Shown piece by piece: positions 10,813 through 20,839 of a stretch of 64,000 nucleotides of DNA. The DNA comes from Rubrivivax sp. SCN 71-131. GTDB lineage: Bacteria; Pseudomonadota; Gammaproteobacteria; Burkholderiales; Burkholderiaceae_C. Position 1 is the first letter of the stretch. Every line of letters starts with the position of its first letter. The stretch lies in the NCBI GenBank assembly GCA_001724995.1, contig MEFD01000017.1, positions 96,330-160,329 on the forward strand. Reading direction: 5' to 3'. Made by a program: the position numbers and the translations under genes. The notes below the pieces were generated by a model that was given only the letters and a program-made list of their open reading frames with translations, was not told the DNA's origin and made no database searches.

Positions 10813-12873
10813 CTACTTGGACAAGACCTTGTGCACGGTGTCGGCCACGTTCTTCGCCGTGAAGCCGAAATGCTCGAACAGCGCGGGCGCGGGGGCGCTC
10901 TCGCCGTAGCGGTCGATGCCGACCACCGCGGCGCAGCCGTACTTCCACCAGAAATCGGTGACGCCGGCCTCCACCGCCACGCGCGGCAGCCCGGGCGGCA
11001 GCACCGCCTTCTTGTACTTGACATCCTGGCGGTCGAAGACGGTGGTGCTGGGCATGCTCACGACGCGCACCGCGATGCCGCGGCGCGCGAGCTCGGCCTG
11101 CGCGTGCAGCGCAAGCGCCACCTCGGAGCCGGTGGCGATGATCACCGCCTGCGCCTTCTTTCCCAGGCCGACCTCGCCGGGCTCGGAAAGCACGTAGGCT
11201 CCCTTGGCGATCTCGTCCAGGCCCGCCTTGGGCGCGTAGGGCAGGTTCTGGCGCGACAGCAGCAGCGCGCTGGGCCGGTGCGTGTTGCCCAGCGCAATCG
11301 CCCAGGCGATCGCCGTCTCGGCGCTGTCGGCCGGGCGCCAGACGTCCAGGCCCGGGATCATGCGCAGCGAGGCCGCGTGCTCCACGCTCTGGTGCGTGGG
11401 CCCGTCCTCGCCCAGGCCGATCGAGTCGTGGGTGAAGACGTGGACGATGCGCCGCTTCATCAGCGCGGCCATGCGGATGGCGTTGCGGGCGTAGTCGCTG
11501 AAGGTCAGGAAGGTGCCGCCGTAGGGGATGTAGCCGCCGTGCAGCGCCAGGCCGATCATGATCGCCGCCATGCCGAACTCGCGCACGCCGTAGTTGATGT
11601 GGCGGCCGCCGTTGGGCCGGCCCTCGGCATCGAAACGCAGGGCCGGGGTGGCGCTGGTGTTCGTCAGGTTGGAGCCGGTCAGGTCGGCGGAGCCGCCGAG
11701 CAGCTCGGGCATGGCCTTCGTGAAGACCTCGAGCGCGACCTGGCTGGCCTTGCGCGTGGCCAGCGTCTCGGCCTTGGCATGCGCGGCGACGACGGCGTCG
11801 ACCGCGGTCTGCGCGAAGCCCGCGGGCAGTTCGCCCTTCATGCGGCGCTGCAGCTCGGCGGCAAGCTCGGGGTGCGCGCCCGCGTAGGCGCATAGGCGCG
11901 CGCTCCATTCGCCGCGGCGCGCGGCGCCCTGCGCCCGCGCGTCCCAGGCGGCGCGGATGGCCTCGGGGATCACGAAGGGCGGCTCGCTCCAGCCGAGGGC
12001 CTCGCGCGTGAGGCGGATCTCCTCGGCGCCCAGCGGCTCGCCGTGCGCCTTGGCGGTGCCGGCGCGGTGCGGCGAGCCCTTGCCGATGGTCGTGCGACAG
12101 CGGATCAGCGTGGGCTTCATCGCCGAGGTGCGTGCCCGCGCGATCGCGGCATCGAGCGCGTCGACATCGTGGCCGTCGACCGCGCCGATGACCTCCCAGC
12201 CGTAGGCCTCGAAGCGCTTGCCGACGTCGTCGACGTACCAGGGCGAGACCTCGCCGTCGATGCTGATGCCGTTGTCGTCGTAGAGCGCGACCAGCTTGTT
12301 CAGCTTCCACGCGCCGGCCAGCGCGCAGGCCTCGTGGCTCACGCCCTCCATCAGGCAGCCGTCGCCGAGGAAGACGTAGGTGTGGTGGTCGACGATGGCG
12401 TGGCCGGGCCGGTTGAACTCGTGCGCGAGCAGCTTCTCGGCCAGCGCCATGCCGACCGCGTTGGCCAGTCCCTGCCCGAGCGGGCCGGTGGTCGTCTCCA
12501 CGCCCGGCGCGATGTCCACCTCCGGGTGGCCCGGCGTCTTGCTGTGCAGCTGGCGGAAGGCGCGCAGCTCCTGCATCGGCAGCTCGTAGCCCGTCAGGTG
12601 CAGCAGCGCGTAGATGAGCATCGACGCGTGGCCGTTGCTGAGCACGAAGCGGTCGCGGTCGGCCCAGTGCGGGTCGGCCGGGTCGTGGCGCAGGTGGCGG
12701 CTCCACAGCGCCACCGCCATCTCGGCCATGCCCATCGGCGCGCCCGGGTGGCCGGAGTTCGCCTGCTGGACCGCGTCCATCGCCAGCGCGCGGATCGCGT
12801 TGGCCATCCCGGCCGGGGTGGCGGACGCCGCGGTCGCGGGCAGCGCAGGGTCGTCGGACAAGATGGAGGACAT
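10813..12873 (-). CDS. tkt: Transketolase
   Basis: 686 residues, the usual length. Thiamine-diphosphate enzyme of the pentose phosphate and Calvin cycles. Visible motifs: [14 protein letters not shown] near residue 40, [14 protein letters not shown], the ThDP-binding [18 protein letters not shown] stretch, and the [14 protein letters not shown] region of the pyrimidine domain. First gene of a tkt-gapA-purC operon. It is divergent from speD; the 101 bases between hold both promoters. In related Burkholderiales tkt-gapA-pgk is common, so purC in place of pgk is a local rearrangement worth noting. Confidence 0.95.
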   Translation of the reverse strand: MSSILSDDPALPATAASATPAGMANAIRALAMDAVQQANSGHPGAPMGMAEMAVALWSRHLRHDPADPHWADRDRFVLSNGHASMLIYALLHLTGYELPMQELRAFRQLHSKTPGHPEVDIAPGVETTTGPLGQGLANAVGMALAEKLLAHEFNRPGHAIVDHHTYVFLGDGCLMEGVSHEACALAGAWKLNKLVALYDDNGISIDGEVSPWYVDDVGKRFEAYGWEVIGAVDGHDVDALDAAIARARTSAMKPTLIRCRTTIGKGSPHRAGTAKAHGEPLGAEEIRLTREALGWSEPPFVIPEAIRAAWDARAQGAARRGEWSARLCAYAGAHPELAAELQRRMKGELPAGFAQTAVDAVVAAHAKAETLATRKASQVALEVFTKAMPELLGGSADLTGSNLTNTSATPALRFDAEGRPNGGRHINYGVREFGMAAIMIGLALHGGYIPYGGTFLTFSDYARNAIRMAALMKRRIVHVFTHDSIGLGEDGPTHQSVEHAASLRMIPGLDVWRPADSAETAIAWAIALGNTHRPSALLLSRQNLPYAPKAGLDEIAKGAYVLSEPGEVGLGKKAQAVIIATGSEVALALHAQAELARRGIAVRVVSMPSTTVFDRQDVKYKKAVLPPGLPRVAVEAGVTDFWWKYGCAAVVGIDRYGESAPAPALFEHFGFTAKNVADTVHKVLSK

Positions 12874-12974
12874 GCGGGAAGGAGCGCTCGGGGCGCCATC
12901 TGACCTTGGGGGAACCCCGGATTGTAGGAGGCCACGTCGCGGCGGAGGTGACCGCCCTTCGTATCATCGGCGCC

Positions 12975-13361
12975 ATGCAGGGCTTGCACCTGACGGCCGA
13001 CCTTCACGACTGCGCGCCCGAAGCCGCGCGCGCGGCGCCGCTCTTCCTCGATCCGGCCGCGCTGCGCACGCACTGCCTGCAGGCGGTGCGGGCCGCCGGT
13101 CTCGAGGCGGTGGGCGAATGCTTCCACCGCTTCGAGGGCGGCGGTGGCGTCACCGGCGTCGTGCTGCTGGCCGAATCGCACCTGGCGGTGCACACCTGGC
13201 CCGAGCTGCGCGCGGTGACGCTGGACGTCTACGTCTGCAACTTCGGCGCCGACAACAGCGCGCGCGCCGAGGCGCTGCTGGCGCAACTGGAGGCGGCCTT
13301 TGCGCCGGCTCGCGCCCTGCGCCACCGCCTGCAGCGCGGGTCCTCGTCGCGCCTGGGCTGA
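12975..13361 (+). CDS. speD: SpeD-like pyruvoyl decarboxylase proenzyme
   Basis: 128 residues, a small class 1B S-adenosylmethionine decarboxylase type. The self-cleavage site ESH is at residues 67-69, so Ser68 becomes the pyruvoyl group; His73 (in HTWPE) and Cys88 keep the spacing seen in Thermotoga SpeD (63/68/83). Family function: decarboxylation of AdoMet to give the aminopropyl donor for SpeE. Some SpeD homologues are known to have switched to arginine or ornithine decarboxylation, so the substrate is not certain. It sits 2.7 kb from a SpeE-like gene on the opposite strand and within the polyamine-associated cluster. The ATG 12975 is chosen over 12906 because homologues start at GLHL. 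Confidence 0.85.
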   Translation: MQGLHLTADLHDCAPEAARAAPLFLDPAALRTHCLQAVRAAGLEAVGECFHRFEGGGGVTGVVLLAESHLAVHTWPELRAVTLDVYVCNFGADNSARAEALLAQLEAAFAPARALRHRLQRGSSSRLG

Positions 13362-13416
13362 GCGCGAGCGCGAGGCAGCGAGCGCCTGTGCGTCGCCGCG
13401 CCTGCGCGCCGTGCCG

Positions 13417-14397
13417 TCAGCCCGCGAGCGGCTTCGTCGGCGCGTCGATGCGCGCCAGCACCTCGGGCGTGAGCCGCTCCAGCACGGCCAGGGCGCCCAG
13501 GTTCTGCTGCAGCTGCTCGCTGCGGGAGGCGCCGGTGATGACGGTGCTGACGTTCGGGTTCTTCGCCGCCCAGGCGATCGCCAGCTGCGCCAGCGTGCAC
13601 CCCAGCTCCGCGGCGATGGGCGCCAGCGAGGCGACGGCGGCGTTCTTCGCCGGATCGACGAGCTCGTCGCGCAGCGAGGCGTAGCTGGCGACCGTGCCGC
13701 GGCTGCCCGCGGGCACGCCATCCTTGTACTTGCCGCTGAGCAGGCCGCCGGCCAGCGGGCTCCAGGTCGTCAGGCCCAGGCCGATGTCTTCGTACAGGCG
13801 CGCGTACTCCTGCTCGACGCGGCGGCGGTGCAGCAGGTGGTACTGCGGCTGCTCCATCACCGGCTTGTGCAGGTGGTGGCGCTCGGCGATCTCCCAGGCG
13901 GCGCGGATGTCGGCCGCCGCCCATTCGCTCGTGCCCCAGTAGAGCGCCTTGCCCTGGGTGATCATGTCGCTCATGGCGCGCACCGTCTCCTCGATCGGCG
14001 TCTGCGGGTCCGGTCGGTGGCAGTAGACGAGGTCGATGTGCTCGAGGCCGAAGCGGCGCAGGCTGCCGTCGATGGCCTGCATCAGGTACTTGCGGTTGAG
14101 CGTGTTGCGGCGGTTCACGCCATGGCCCTCGCGATCCAGGCCCCAGAAGAACTTGGTCGAGACGAGGTAGTTCAGCCGCGGCCAGCCGAGCTGCTTCAGC
14201 GCCCGGCCCATGATCAGCTCGCTCTGCCCGAGCGCGTAGGCCTCGGCGTTGTCGAAGAAGTTGATGCCGGCGTCATACGCCGCGGCCAGCATCTCCGCGG
14301 CGGCCTTGCCGTCGATCTGGTTGGCGTAGGTGACCCACGAGCCCAGGGACAGCGCGCTGACGCGCACGCCGGCACGGCCAAGGCGACGGTATTGCAT
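13417..14397 (-). CDS. Aldo/keto reductase, Kv-beta/YghZ type
   Basis: 326 residues, an (alpha/beta)8 NADPH-dependent oxidoreductase. The catalytic tetrad is complete: Asp49 and Tyr54 in DNAEAY, Lys82 in STKFFWG, His127 in YCHRPDP. The sequence has the features of the AKR6/14 group (potassium-channel beta-subunit-like; [15 protein letters not shown] loop), which reduce aldehydes and ketones including methylglyoxal. The ORF extends 26 residues further upstream, but [10 protein letters not shown] is the expected start. It lies between speD and the FAD oxidoreductase, 77 bases downstream of the latter and in the same direction, so it could act on aldehydes from amine oxidation; that link is inference. 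Confidence 0.9.
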   Translation of the reverse strand: MQYRRLGRAGVRVSALSLGSWVTYANQIDGKAAAEMLAAAYDAGINFFDNAEAYALGQSELIMGRALKQLGWPRLNYLVSTKFFWGLDREGHGVNRRNTLNRKYLMQAIDGSLRRFGLEHIDLVYCHRPDPQTPIEETVRAMSDMITQGKALYWGTSEWAAADIRAAWEIAERHHLHKPVMEQPQYHLLHRRRVEQEYARLYEDIGLGLTTWSPLAGGLLSGKYKDGVPAGSRGTVASYASLRDELVDPAKNAAVASLAPIAAELGCTLAQLAIAWAAKNPNVSTVITGASRSEQLQQNLGALAVLERLTPEVLARIDAPTKPLAG

Positions 14398-14474
14398 GGG
14401 AAGGACTCTCTCCACGAGGACGGGGACGCCCGCAAGCGTAGCGGCTTCGCAGCGGCTGCGGGCGCGATCGGCCA

Positions 14475-16097
14475 TCAGGCGCAGCGGCAGGGTGCGGCGG
14501 CGGCCTCGCAGCCGGCGATGAAGGCTTCCTCGAAGATCGAGTAGCCGGCCAGATCCGAATGCGCGAAGCGCACGCGGCCGCTGCCGCCGCGCAGTGCGGC
14601 GCGCGCGGCAGCGCTTGCCTGGCGCCCGGGCCGCGGGATCGCCATCGCATGACCCCAGCGCTGCAGGTCGATGCGCTGCATGCGCTGGCGCAGGTCGGGG
14701 TGCAGCGGCGCGAGCTCGGACAGCACGCGCTCGGCCCAGGGCGCCCAGGCCGGCGCCAGCAGCTCCGGCCGCGCGCGCGCCGGCAGCGCGGCATAGGCGG
14801 TGAGCACCGTGGCGCCGGTCACCGGGCGCAGGCTCTGGTGCATGGCGTCGACGTAGCCGAGCATGGCGCCGCCGTAGCGCACGTTGTCCCAGGCCGGCGG
14901 CACCCCCGGGCGTGCGCGCAGCGGCCCCTCGAGCTGCAGGTTGGCGACCAGCCAGGGCGCATAGGCGGTGGCGGCCGCGGCCTGCAGCAGCGCCTGCGGC
15001 GGCGCGTCGAGCACGCGCGCGGCGACGAAAAGCGGCAGCGCGATGACCACGGTGCCGGCGCTCCAGGTTTCCAGCGTCCGGCCGTGGCGTGCGAGCACCT
15101 GCACGCCGTGGCGCTGCTCCCGCACGCGCAGCACGACGCGGCCGCCGTGCACGCGCCCCGACAGCGGCTGCGCCAGCCGGCGCACCAGCCAGGCATTGCC
15201 CTCGGGCCAGGTGAAGACGGGCTGCGGCGGGTCCTGCGCGTCACCGGGCGCGTGAAAGCCGTGGCGGCTGCCGAAGTAGTGCAGCCCGGCCCAGGCCGAG
15301 ACCTCGTCGGGGCCGGCGCCGTAGTCGTCGCGGCAGGCGTAGTCGAGGGCCCAGCGCAGACGCGCGTCGGACAGGCCCTGGCCGTCGAGCCAGGCGGCAA
15401 AGCTCTGACGGTCGAGCGCGTCGTGGGCGGCGCTCCAGGGCACGCGGTGGCTGGGGATGGCAAAGTGCGGGGCGGCGGCCACGGCGCGCGCGAAGCGACG
15501 GTACTGCGCCATCGTCGCCGAGCCCGGATCGGCCGGCGGCAGCAGGCCCTCGTGCCAGGCGCCCTCGAACCACAGCCGCTCCTGCGGCGCGTGGCAGAGG
15601 TGGCGTTCATCGGCCACGGTGCCGCGGGCGTCGTGGCGCAGCAGGCCGATCTCGTGCAGCCACTCGACGACCTCGTGCGCGGGCGCCTGCGGCTGCGGCA
15701 GGTAGTGCGCCCCGCGCGGGCAGGCCATGCCGGCCATGGCGTGGCCGCGGCTGTTGCCGCCGGGATCGTCCTCGAGCTCGAGCAGGTGCACGTCGTCGAC
15801 TCCGGCGCGCGCGAAGCCGCGCGCCGCGGCCAGGCCGGCGATGCCGCCGCCCAGCACCAGCACGCTCGCGCGCCGCGGCGTGGCCTGCGCGGCCTGGCCT
15901 GCCTGGTCTTCCTCGGGCGGGCGCGACTGGCGCAAGGCGTGTCCGCGCTCGTGCGCGGCGCCGATCCAGCCGCCCTGCGGCAGCGGCGCAGGCGCCGGCG
16001 CGCACGCTGCCAGCGGCCACGCCGCGGCCGCCTGCACGAGCCGGCGCCGGTGCAGGCCGCGGCGCGCCGCCGGCGCTACGGATGCACCTTGCCCCAT
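14475..16097 (-). CDS. Tat-exported lipoprotein FAD oxidoreductase (amine-oxidase-like)
   Basis: 540 residues. N-terminus: a twin-arginine-like HRRRLVQ (16-22), a short hydrophobic stretch, and lipobox LAAC with Cys32, predicting a folded, Tat-exported lipoprotein. Then a Rossmann FAD signature [13 protein letters not shown] at about 80-92 with an acidic ELEDDPGG strand end, and an amine-oxidase-like C-terminal half. The ATG at 16097 lies 22 bases inside the end of the speE-like gene, with GAAGAGGA directly in front. The coupling to a membrane SpeE suggests it oxidises a polyamine or related amine at the periplasmic face; this is inference. The substrate is unknown and no covalent FAD site is evident. 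Confidence 0.8.
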   Translation of the reverse strand: MGQGASVAPAARRGLHRRRLVQAAAAWPLAACAPAPAPLPQGGWIGAAHERGHALRQSRPPEEDQAGQAAQATPRRASVLVLGGGIAGLAAARGFARAGVDDVHLLELEDDPGGNSRGHAMAGMACPRGAHYLPQPQAPAHEVVEWLHEIGLLRHDARGTVADERHLCHAPQERLWFEGAWHEGLLPPADPGSATMAQYRRFARAVAAAPHFAIPSHRVPWSAAHDALDRQSFAAWLDGQGLSDARLRWALDYACRDDYGAGPDEVSAWAGLHYFGSRHGFHAPGDAQDPPQPVFTWPEGNAWLVRRLAQPLSGRVHGGRVVLRVREQRHGVQVLARHGRTLETWSAGTVVIALPLFVAARVLDAPPQALLQAAAATAYAPWLVANLQLEGPLRARPGVPPAWDNVRYGGAMLGYVDAMHQSLRPVTGATVLTAYAALPARARPELLAPAWAPWAERVLSELAPLHPDLRQRMQRIDLQRWGHAMAIPRPGRQASAAARAALRGGSGRVRFAHSDLAGYSIFEEAFIAGCEAAAAPCRCA

Positions 16098-17638
16098 TCC
16101 TCTTCGAAGGTGTACACGAGCGACTGCTCCGACAGCCGGTTGGGCGGCATCGCCACGCGCGCCATGTCCGGCGGGAACTGCAGCAGCGCCGGCAACCCCT
16201 CGACGGTGAGAAAGCGCAGGCCCGGCGGCAAGGCCTGCGGCAGGCGGTAGGGGCGATGGCCGGCGATGACGAAGCCCCACTCGCCAAAGCTCGGCACGTG
16301 CGCGTGGTAGGGCGCGGTGTCCAGCCCGACTGCCTCGAGCGTGGCCACGACGCTCCAGAAGCTGCGCCGCGCCAGCAGCGGCGAGGTGGTCTGCACGGCG
16401 ATGAAGCCGCCGGCCGCGAGGTGGCGGTCGACGAGCGCGTAGAAGCTCGTCGTGTAGAGCTTGCCGAGCGCGAAGTTGCTGGGGTCGGGGAAGTCGATGA
16501 TGACGAGGTCGAAGAACGCGTCGCTGCGCTCCAGCCAGCCGAAGGCGTCGTCGTTGACGATGCGCAGCCTGGGGCTGGCAAGCGCCCCGGCGTTGAGCGC
16601 CGTCAGCATGGGTTCGGTCGCGAACAGGCGCGTCATGCGCGGATCCAGCTCGACCAGCGTCACCTGTTCCACGCCGGGATGACGCAGGACCTCGCGCACC
16701 GCCATGCCGTCGCCGCCACCCAGCACGAGCACGCGCCGCGGCGCACCGTGCGCGGCCAGCGCCGGGTGCACCAGCGCCTCGTGGTAGCGGTACTCGTCGC
16801 GCGAGTCGAACTGCAGGTTGCCGTTGAGGTACAGACGCAAGCCGCCGTGGCCGCGGGTGACGACGATGCGCTGGTAGTCGCTGCTCTGGCGCAGCACGAT
16901 GGGCTCGCCGTAGAAGCGGTCCTCGGCCCAGGTGGTGAGCCGCGCGCCACCGGCCATGGCGGCGCCCAGCACGGCCACCACCGTCGCGCAGGCCAGCGCG
17001 TGCAGCCGCCAGTGGCGCAGCTCGCCGCGAAAGAGGAACAGCGCCCAGACGGCGACCGCGGCGTTGAGCAGCCCGAAGAAGACGCCGGTACGCACGAGAC
17101 CCAGGTGCGGCACGAACAGCAGCGGAAAGGCCACGGCCACGACGAGGGCGCCCAGGTAGTCGAAGGTCAGCACTTGCGACACCAGGTCTTTGAGCGCGTA
17201 GCGCTCGGCGAAGCGGCGCTTGAGGATGCGCATCACCAGCGGGATCTCGAGGCCGACGAGCGCGCCGACGACGAGCACCAGTGCGTACAGCAGCACGCGA
17301 AACGACGCCACCGCGCCCGCGGGCAGCAGGTTGTGGGCGACGAAGAGCAGCGCCGGCAACAGCCCGCCGATGAGGCCCACGAGCAGCTCGACGACGAGGA
17401 ACTGCGCGACCAGCTGGCGCACGACGAAGCGGCTGAGGTAGGAGCCCAGGCCCAGCGCGAACATGTAGCAGCCGATGACGGTGCTGAACTGCAGCACCGA
17501 GTCGCCGAGCAGGTAGCTCGCCAGCGCGCCCGCGGCGAGCTCATAGACGAGGCCGCAGGCGGCGATGACGAAGACCGACGCCAGCAGCGCCAGCTCCGCC
17601 GGGGCGACCGGCGACTCGCGGCGGCCCGGCGCCCTCAT
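16076..17638 (-). CDS. speE: Membrane-anchored spermidine-synthase-like protein
   Basis: 520 residues. The N-terminal half has about seven transmembrane helices (roughly residues 15-240). The C-terminal half is a spermidine-synthase Rossmann domain with the decarboxy-AdoMet loop LVLGGGDGMAVREVL (about 300), VELDPRM, and DLVIIDFPDPSNFALGKLYT in the position of the catalytic Asp motif. Known polyamine aminopropyltransferases are soluble and about 280 residues; membrane fusions of this size are a separate group with no defined product. Next to DUF350 and DUF4178 genes on one side and overlapping the FAD lipoprotein on the other. Likely aminopropylates an amine at the inner membrane; partner SpeD at 12975. 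Confidence 0.85.
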   Translation of the reverse strand: MRAPGRRESPVAPAELALLASVFVIAACGLVYELAAGALASYLLGDSVLQFSTVIGCYMFALGLGSYLSRFVVRQLVAQFLVVELLVGLIGGLLPALLFVAHNLLPAGAVASFRVLLYALVLVVGALVGLEIPLVMRILKRRFAERYALKDLVSQVLTFDYLGALVVAVAFPLLFVPHLGLVRTGVFFGLLNAAVAVWALFLFRGELRHWRLHALACATVVAVLGAAMAGGARLTTWAEDRFYGEPIVLRQSSDYQRIVVTRGHGGLRLYLNGNLQFDSRDEYRYHEALVHPALAAHGAPRRVLVLGGGDGMAVREVLRHPGVEQVTLVELDPRMTRLFATEPMLTALNAGALASPRLRIVNDDAFGWLERSDAFFDLVIIDFPDPSNFALGKLYTTSFYALVDRHLAAGGFIAVQTTSPLLARRSFWSVVATLEAVGLDTAPYHAHVPSFGEWGFVIAGHRPYRLPQALPPGLRFLTVEGLPALLQFPPDMARVAMPPNRLSEQSLVYTFEEEWGKVHP

Positions 17639-17651
17639 GCCACGACCGCCT

Positions 17652-17876
17652 TCAGCCCTGCACCGCGGCCGAGATGATGAGGCCGATGGCGATGCACATC
17701 GCGCCCACGACGATGGCCAGCGCCACGTTCTTGTGCTCGACGATCTCGCCCCACAGGTCGTAGGGCGTCAGCTTGTCGATGATGACGAAGCACAGCCAGA
17801 AGACGCCCACGCCGATCAGCGCGTAGATCATGGAGCCGAAGAACGCCCCCGGCCTGAGCCATTCGATTCCCATCAT
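17652..17876 (-). CDS. DUF350 small membrane protein
   Basis: 74 residues with two transmembrane helices (about 12-35 and 48-70) joined by a loop DKLTPYDLWGEIVEHKN that is typical of DUF350 (YjfL-like), where two such hairpins or one occur. Function is unknown in the family. It starts with two adjacent Met codons; AGGAGGT is five bases upstream of the first. Only 13 bases separate it from speE and 22 from the DUF4178 gene, so all three are one transcript. DUF350, DUF4178 and SpeE/SpeD neighbourhoods recur in many bacteria, which supports a joint function. Confidence 0.85.
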   Translation of the reverse strand: MMGIEWLRPGAFFGSMIYALIGVGVFWLCFVIIDKLTPYDLWGEIVEHKNVALAIVVGAMCIAIGLIISAAVQG

Positions 17877-17898
17877 GCAGGACCTCCTGTCGTGAACG

Positions 17899-19449
17899 CT
17901 ACTTGTGTCCGCCGCCGCCGCTGGAGAAGCCGCCGAAGGAGCCTCCGCCGCTGCGCGAGCCGCTGCCGGAATCATCGTCGCTGCAGGTCTCCAGCGCGAG
18001 CAGCAGGACGACGATGAGGACGAAGAAGAGGGTCTGGCGCCAGCCGCCCGAGGGCGTGGCGCTCAGCGGCTTCACGTCGCGGCGCAGCGCGGCGGCGTCG
18101 GTGATGCCGAAGGCCTTGGCGACGACGTCCGAGGCGATCGTGCGCCCGGCCGACCAGACCAGCTCGCCGGCGCTCTGCTCGCAGGACAGGCGACCGACCG
18201 AACCCTTGCCGCTGCCGACGTAGTCGAGCACCCGCGCCTCCTCGCCGCGGCGCACGCGCCAGTAGAACTCGCCCAGCACCCAGCTCACCTTGGCGCGGTA
18301 GCTCGCGCGCAGTTCGTAGCCGATGCCGCGCCAGCTCACGCGCTTGCCGCGTCCGGTGGGCGTGCCGGTGATCGGGCGCACCCAGCTCCAGCCGTCCTCC
18401 TCGGAGTCGACGAGGAAGGCGAAGCCGAGCTCGCGGTGGTAGAGCAGGTACTCGCGCCAGAAGACCTGCTCCTCGTCGTCGTCCGGGTCGGGCAGGTCGC
18501 AGCGCTCCAGGTAGCCCACCACCTGCCAGGGTTCGGCCTCTTCGGTGCCCAGCGCCAGCGTCCCGCTGCGTCCCAGCGGGATCAAGGGCATCAGCCCGCC
18601 CTCGCCGGCGTTGTTCTGTGCGTAGTGCTCGAGCTCGCCGCCCACGCCCTGGGAGACGTCGGTCACCGTATGGCACTGCGGGCAGGCGATGGCCTGCGTC
18701 GTCGAGAGCCGGATCGGCAGCGCGGCGCCGCAGCCCGGGCACTCGAGGCTGCGGCCGGCGAGCGTCTTCTCGCTCGTGGCCTGCGCCATCCCGCTCATCC
18801 TCAGCTCGGCCAGTCGCACCGGGCGGCCGATCGACCAGGCCGGATGCGCGGCGTCGCTGTAATCCAGCGAGCCGACCTCGTCCTGCACGTTGCGCAACTC
18901 GGCGACGACGAACTCGCCCTGCAGCCGCGGCGCCGCGGGCAGCTCGCCCTGGGCGGCGATCAGATGGGCGCGCACGACCGAGGCAAGCGTCCACGCGCGG
19001 CCGTCGACGACGAGCGGCTGGCCCACGGGCAGGCGCAGCGCCGCCGCGGCATCGGCCGGGGCATCGCCGGGCGAGGCGGCCTCGAAGGCGAGGACGTAGG
19101 CGCCGTTGTCCTCGCTCAGCCAGCCCGAGCGCTGCCCGCCAGGAGCGCCATCGAAGAGCGCGTGCCATTCGTTCCACGTGCCTGCGGCATAGCTGTACTG
19201 GAGCCTGCCGACGAGCGTGAACGCCACGCCCTGGTAAGTCCCCGAGGCGCCCAGCTGCAGCGGGCTGTGGTCGTCGAAGAGCTCGGCGCTGACGCCGATG
19301 CGCCGCAGCGCCTCGCCCTCGCGCACCAGGGTGCTGCGGCAGTAGCCACAGACGGCACTGGCCGAGGCGGCGGAAGCGAACTCGACCGGCGCGCCGCAGT
19401 TGGGGCACGCGGCGCGGTAGGCGCGATGGGCGCTCGGGGGCGAGCTCAC
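17899..19449 (-). CDS. DUF4178 zinc-ribbon membrane-tethered protein
   Basis: 516 residues. Zinc ribbon 1: Cys15, Cys18, Cys34, Cys37. First DUF4178-like beta domain about 55-200. Zinc ribbon 2 at about 240-265 (CPGCG, CPQC). Second DUF4178 domain about 270-450. A single transmembrane helix (LFFVLIVVLLLALE, about 473-488) is followed by an acidic-Ser stretch and a Gly/Ser tail ending GGFSSGGGGHK. The low-complexity tail resembles those of TPM-domain and LemA-associated proteins. No catalytic motif. Function unknown; the context (SPFH upstream, DUF350 and SpeE downstream) suggests a cytoplasmic scaffold or sensor at the inner membrane. Confidence 0.82.
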   Translation of the reverse strand: MSSPPSAHRAYRAACPNCGAPVEFASAASASAVCGYCRSTLVREGEALRRIGVSAELFDDHSPLQLGASGTYQGVAFTLVGRLQYSYAAGTWNEWHALFDGAPGGQRSGWLSEDNGAYVLAFEAASPGDAPADAAAALRLPVGQPLVVDGRAWTLASVVRAHLIAAQGELPAAPRLQGEFVVAELRNVQDEVGSLDYSDAAHPAWSIGRPVRLAELRMSGMAQATSEKTLAGRSLECPGCGAALPIRLSTTQAIACPQCHTVTDVSQGVGGELEHYAQNNAGEGGLMPLIPLGRSGTLALGTEEAEPWQVVGYLERCDLPDPDDDEEQVFWREYLLYHRELGFAFLVDSEEDGWSWVRPITGTPTGRGKRVSWRGIGYELRASYRAKVSWVLGEFYWRVRRGEEARVLDYVGSGKGSVGRLSCEQSAGELVWSAGRTIASDVVAKAFGITDAAALRRDVKPLSATPSGGWRQTLFFVLIVVLLLALETCSDDDSGSGSRSGGGSFGGFSSGGGGHK

Positions 19450-19465
19450 CTCGGGCCGGGGGCGG

Positions 19466-20509
19466 CTAGACGAGCTTCTTCAGCAGTTCGGCCTTCTTGG
19501 CCGCGAACTCGTCCTCGGTCAGGATGCCCTTGGCCTTGAGTTCACCGAGCTTCTCGAGCGTGGCCATGATCTCGTCGGGCTGGATGCCCGCCGCCGCCGC
19601 CGCGCCCGGGGCCGCGGCAGGGTTGGCCGCGGCCAGCCCGCCCTGCAGCTGCTGCGCCATCACCTGGCCCAGGGCGACGCCCGCGCCCAGGCCCATCGCA
19701 TCACCGACCACACCGCCGCCGCCACCGGCCGCGGCTTCGGCAAATTTCGGGATCGCCTGCGCCGTCTGGTACTGCATGAACTTGCCCATGTCGCCGCCGA
19801 CCATGCCCATGCCGATCTTCTGGTCGAGCACCTTCTGCAGTTCCTCGGGCAGGCTCAGGTTCTGCACCGTCACCGATTCGAGTACGAGGCCGAGCTTGGC
19901 GAACTCGGGCGCGGTGACCTCCTTCAACTGCGTCGCGAACTCGACCTGGTTGGCCGCGAGGTCGAGGAAGGGCACGCCGCTGGCGGCCACCGCGTCGCTG
20001 ATGTGCTGCAGCATGAGCGCGCGCAACTGGCCGTCGATGTCGTCGACCGTGTAGCGCTCGCGCGTGCCCGAGACGCTGGTGTGAAAGAGCTTGGGCTCGC
20101 CGATGCGCCAGGCGTAGTTGCCGAAGGCGCGCAGGCGCACGGCGCCGAAGTCCTTGTCGCGGATCGTCACCGGCTGGCTCGTGCCCCACTTGCGGTCGAG
20201 CTGCTGGCGCGTGCTGAAGAAGTAGACGTCGCTCTTGAACGGGCTCTGGAACAGCTTGTCCCAGTTCTTCAGGTAGGTGAGGACGGGCAGCGTCTGCGTC
20301 GTCAGCTTGTACATGCCCGGGCCGAAGACGTCGGCCACCTGGCCCTCGTTGACGAAGACGGCCACCTGGCTCTCGCGCACGGTGAGCGAGGCGCCGTACT
20401 GGATCTCATTGCCCGCCATCGGGTAGCGCCAGCCGAGCATGCCGTCGCCGCTCTCGGTCCACTCGAGGATGTCGATGAACTGCTTCTTGATGAAATCCAT
20501 CAGCGCCAT
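19466..20509 (-). CDS. SPFH/Band-7 domain protein with SHOCT tail
   Basis: 347 residues. SPFH domain about 35-240 (ESQVAVFVNEGQVADVFGPG, then a virion-core-like half). A Gly-rich linker (GGGGGVVGDAMGLGAG) and an Ala/Pro stretch precede a C-terminal SHOCT helix pair (about 312-347, EKLGELKAKGILTEDEFAAKK). No transmembrane segment: this is the cytosolic YdjI-type branch of SPFH proteins, which oligomerise and are often found with DUF4178 and zinc-ribbon proteins. First gene of the leftward cluster; 16 bases separate it from the DUF4178 gene. It probably scaffolds the membrane complex. Confidence 0.85.
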   Translation of the reverse strand: MALMDFIKKQFIDILEWTESGDGMLGWRYPMAGNEIQYGASLTVRESQVAVFVNEGQVADVFGPGMYKLTTQTLPVLTYLKNWDKLFQSPFKSDVYFFSTRQQLDRKWGTSQPVTIRDKDFGAVRLRAFGNYAWRIGEPKLFHTSVSGTRERYTVDDIDGQLRALMLQHISDAVAASGVPFLDLAANQVEFATQLKEVTAPEFAKLGLVLESVTVQNLSLPEELQKVLDQKIGMGMVGGDMGKFMQYQTAQAIPKFAEAAAGGGGGVVGDAMGLGAGVALGQVMAQQLQGGLAAANPAAAPGAAAAAGIQPDEIMATLEKLGELKAKGILTEDEFAAKKAELLKKLV

Positions 20510-20611
20510 CGCGTTCTCCCGCTCGACTGCGCCCGGGCTTCGGGCGCGCCGAATAATACGCGCCGCTTGGGGCCGGCTGCGGTGCTGCGAGGCCCGCTGC
20601 GCGCCCCAACC

Positions 20612-20617
20612 TACAAT
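20612..20617 (+). promoter_or_regulatory. Candidate -10 box before the TPP riboswitch
   Basis: TACAAT about 50 bases upstream of the aptamer fits a sigma-70 -10 box and places a start site near 20624, which would put the whole aptamer in the leader. I do not see a good -35 at 17 bases. Confidence 0.3.
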
Positions 20618-20664
20618 GGCCGCCGCCGCGCCGACCGCTCTCCAGGGCTGCCGACGCGGTCATC

Positions 20665-20755
20665 CGCTGGGGGTGTTGGCGCGGCCGCAGGGCCGGTGCC
20701 GACTGAGAGAGTCCCTTCGAACCTGATTGAGGTAATCCTCGCGCAGGGAAGCACG
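20665..20755 (+). promoter_or_regulatory. TPP riboswitch (THI element)
   Basis: The region carries the conserved TPP aptamer blocks in order: GGGGGTGTT near 20669, CTGAGAGAGTCCC at 20703-20715, then TTCGAACCTGATTGAGGTAATCC (20716-20738) and CGCGCAGGGAAGCA to about 20752. The CUGAGA and ACCUGAU...GUAAU...GCAGGGAA elements are diagnostic of thiamine-diphosphate binding. The boundaries are approximate. The controlled gene starts 85 bases further on and encodes a thiamine-binding protein homologue, which agrees with the call. Repression when TPP is plentiful, by masking the ribosome-binding site or by termination, is expected from the class; I could not assign the switching helix. Confidence 0.88.
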
Positions 20756-20839
20756 TTCGGTGGCTCGACGGCATTCTCTTTCTCGTGCCGGCAAAGCAGC
20801 CCCTGACGCTCGCCGACCTGCCATCTGCAAGAGTTGCAC

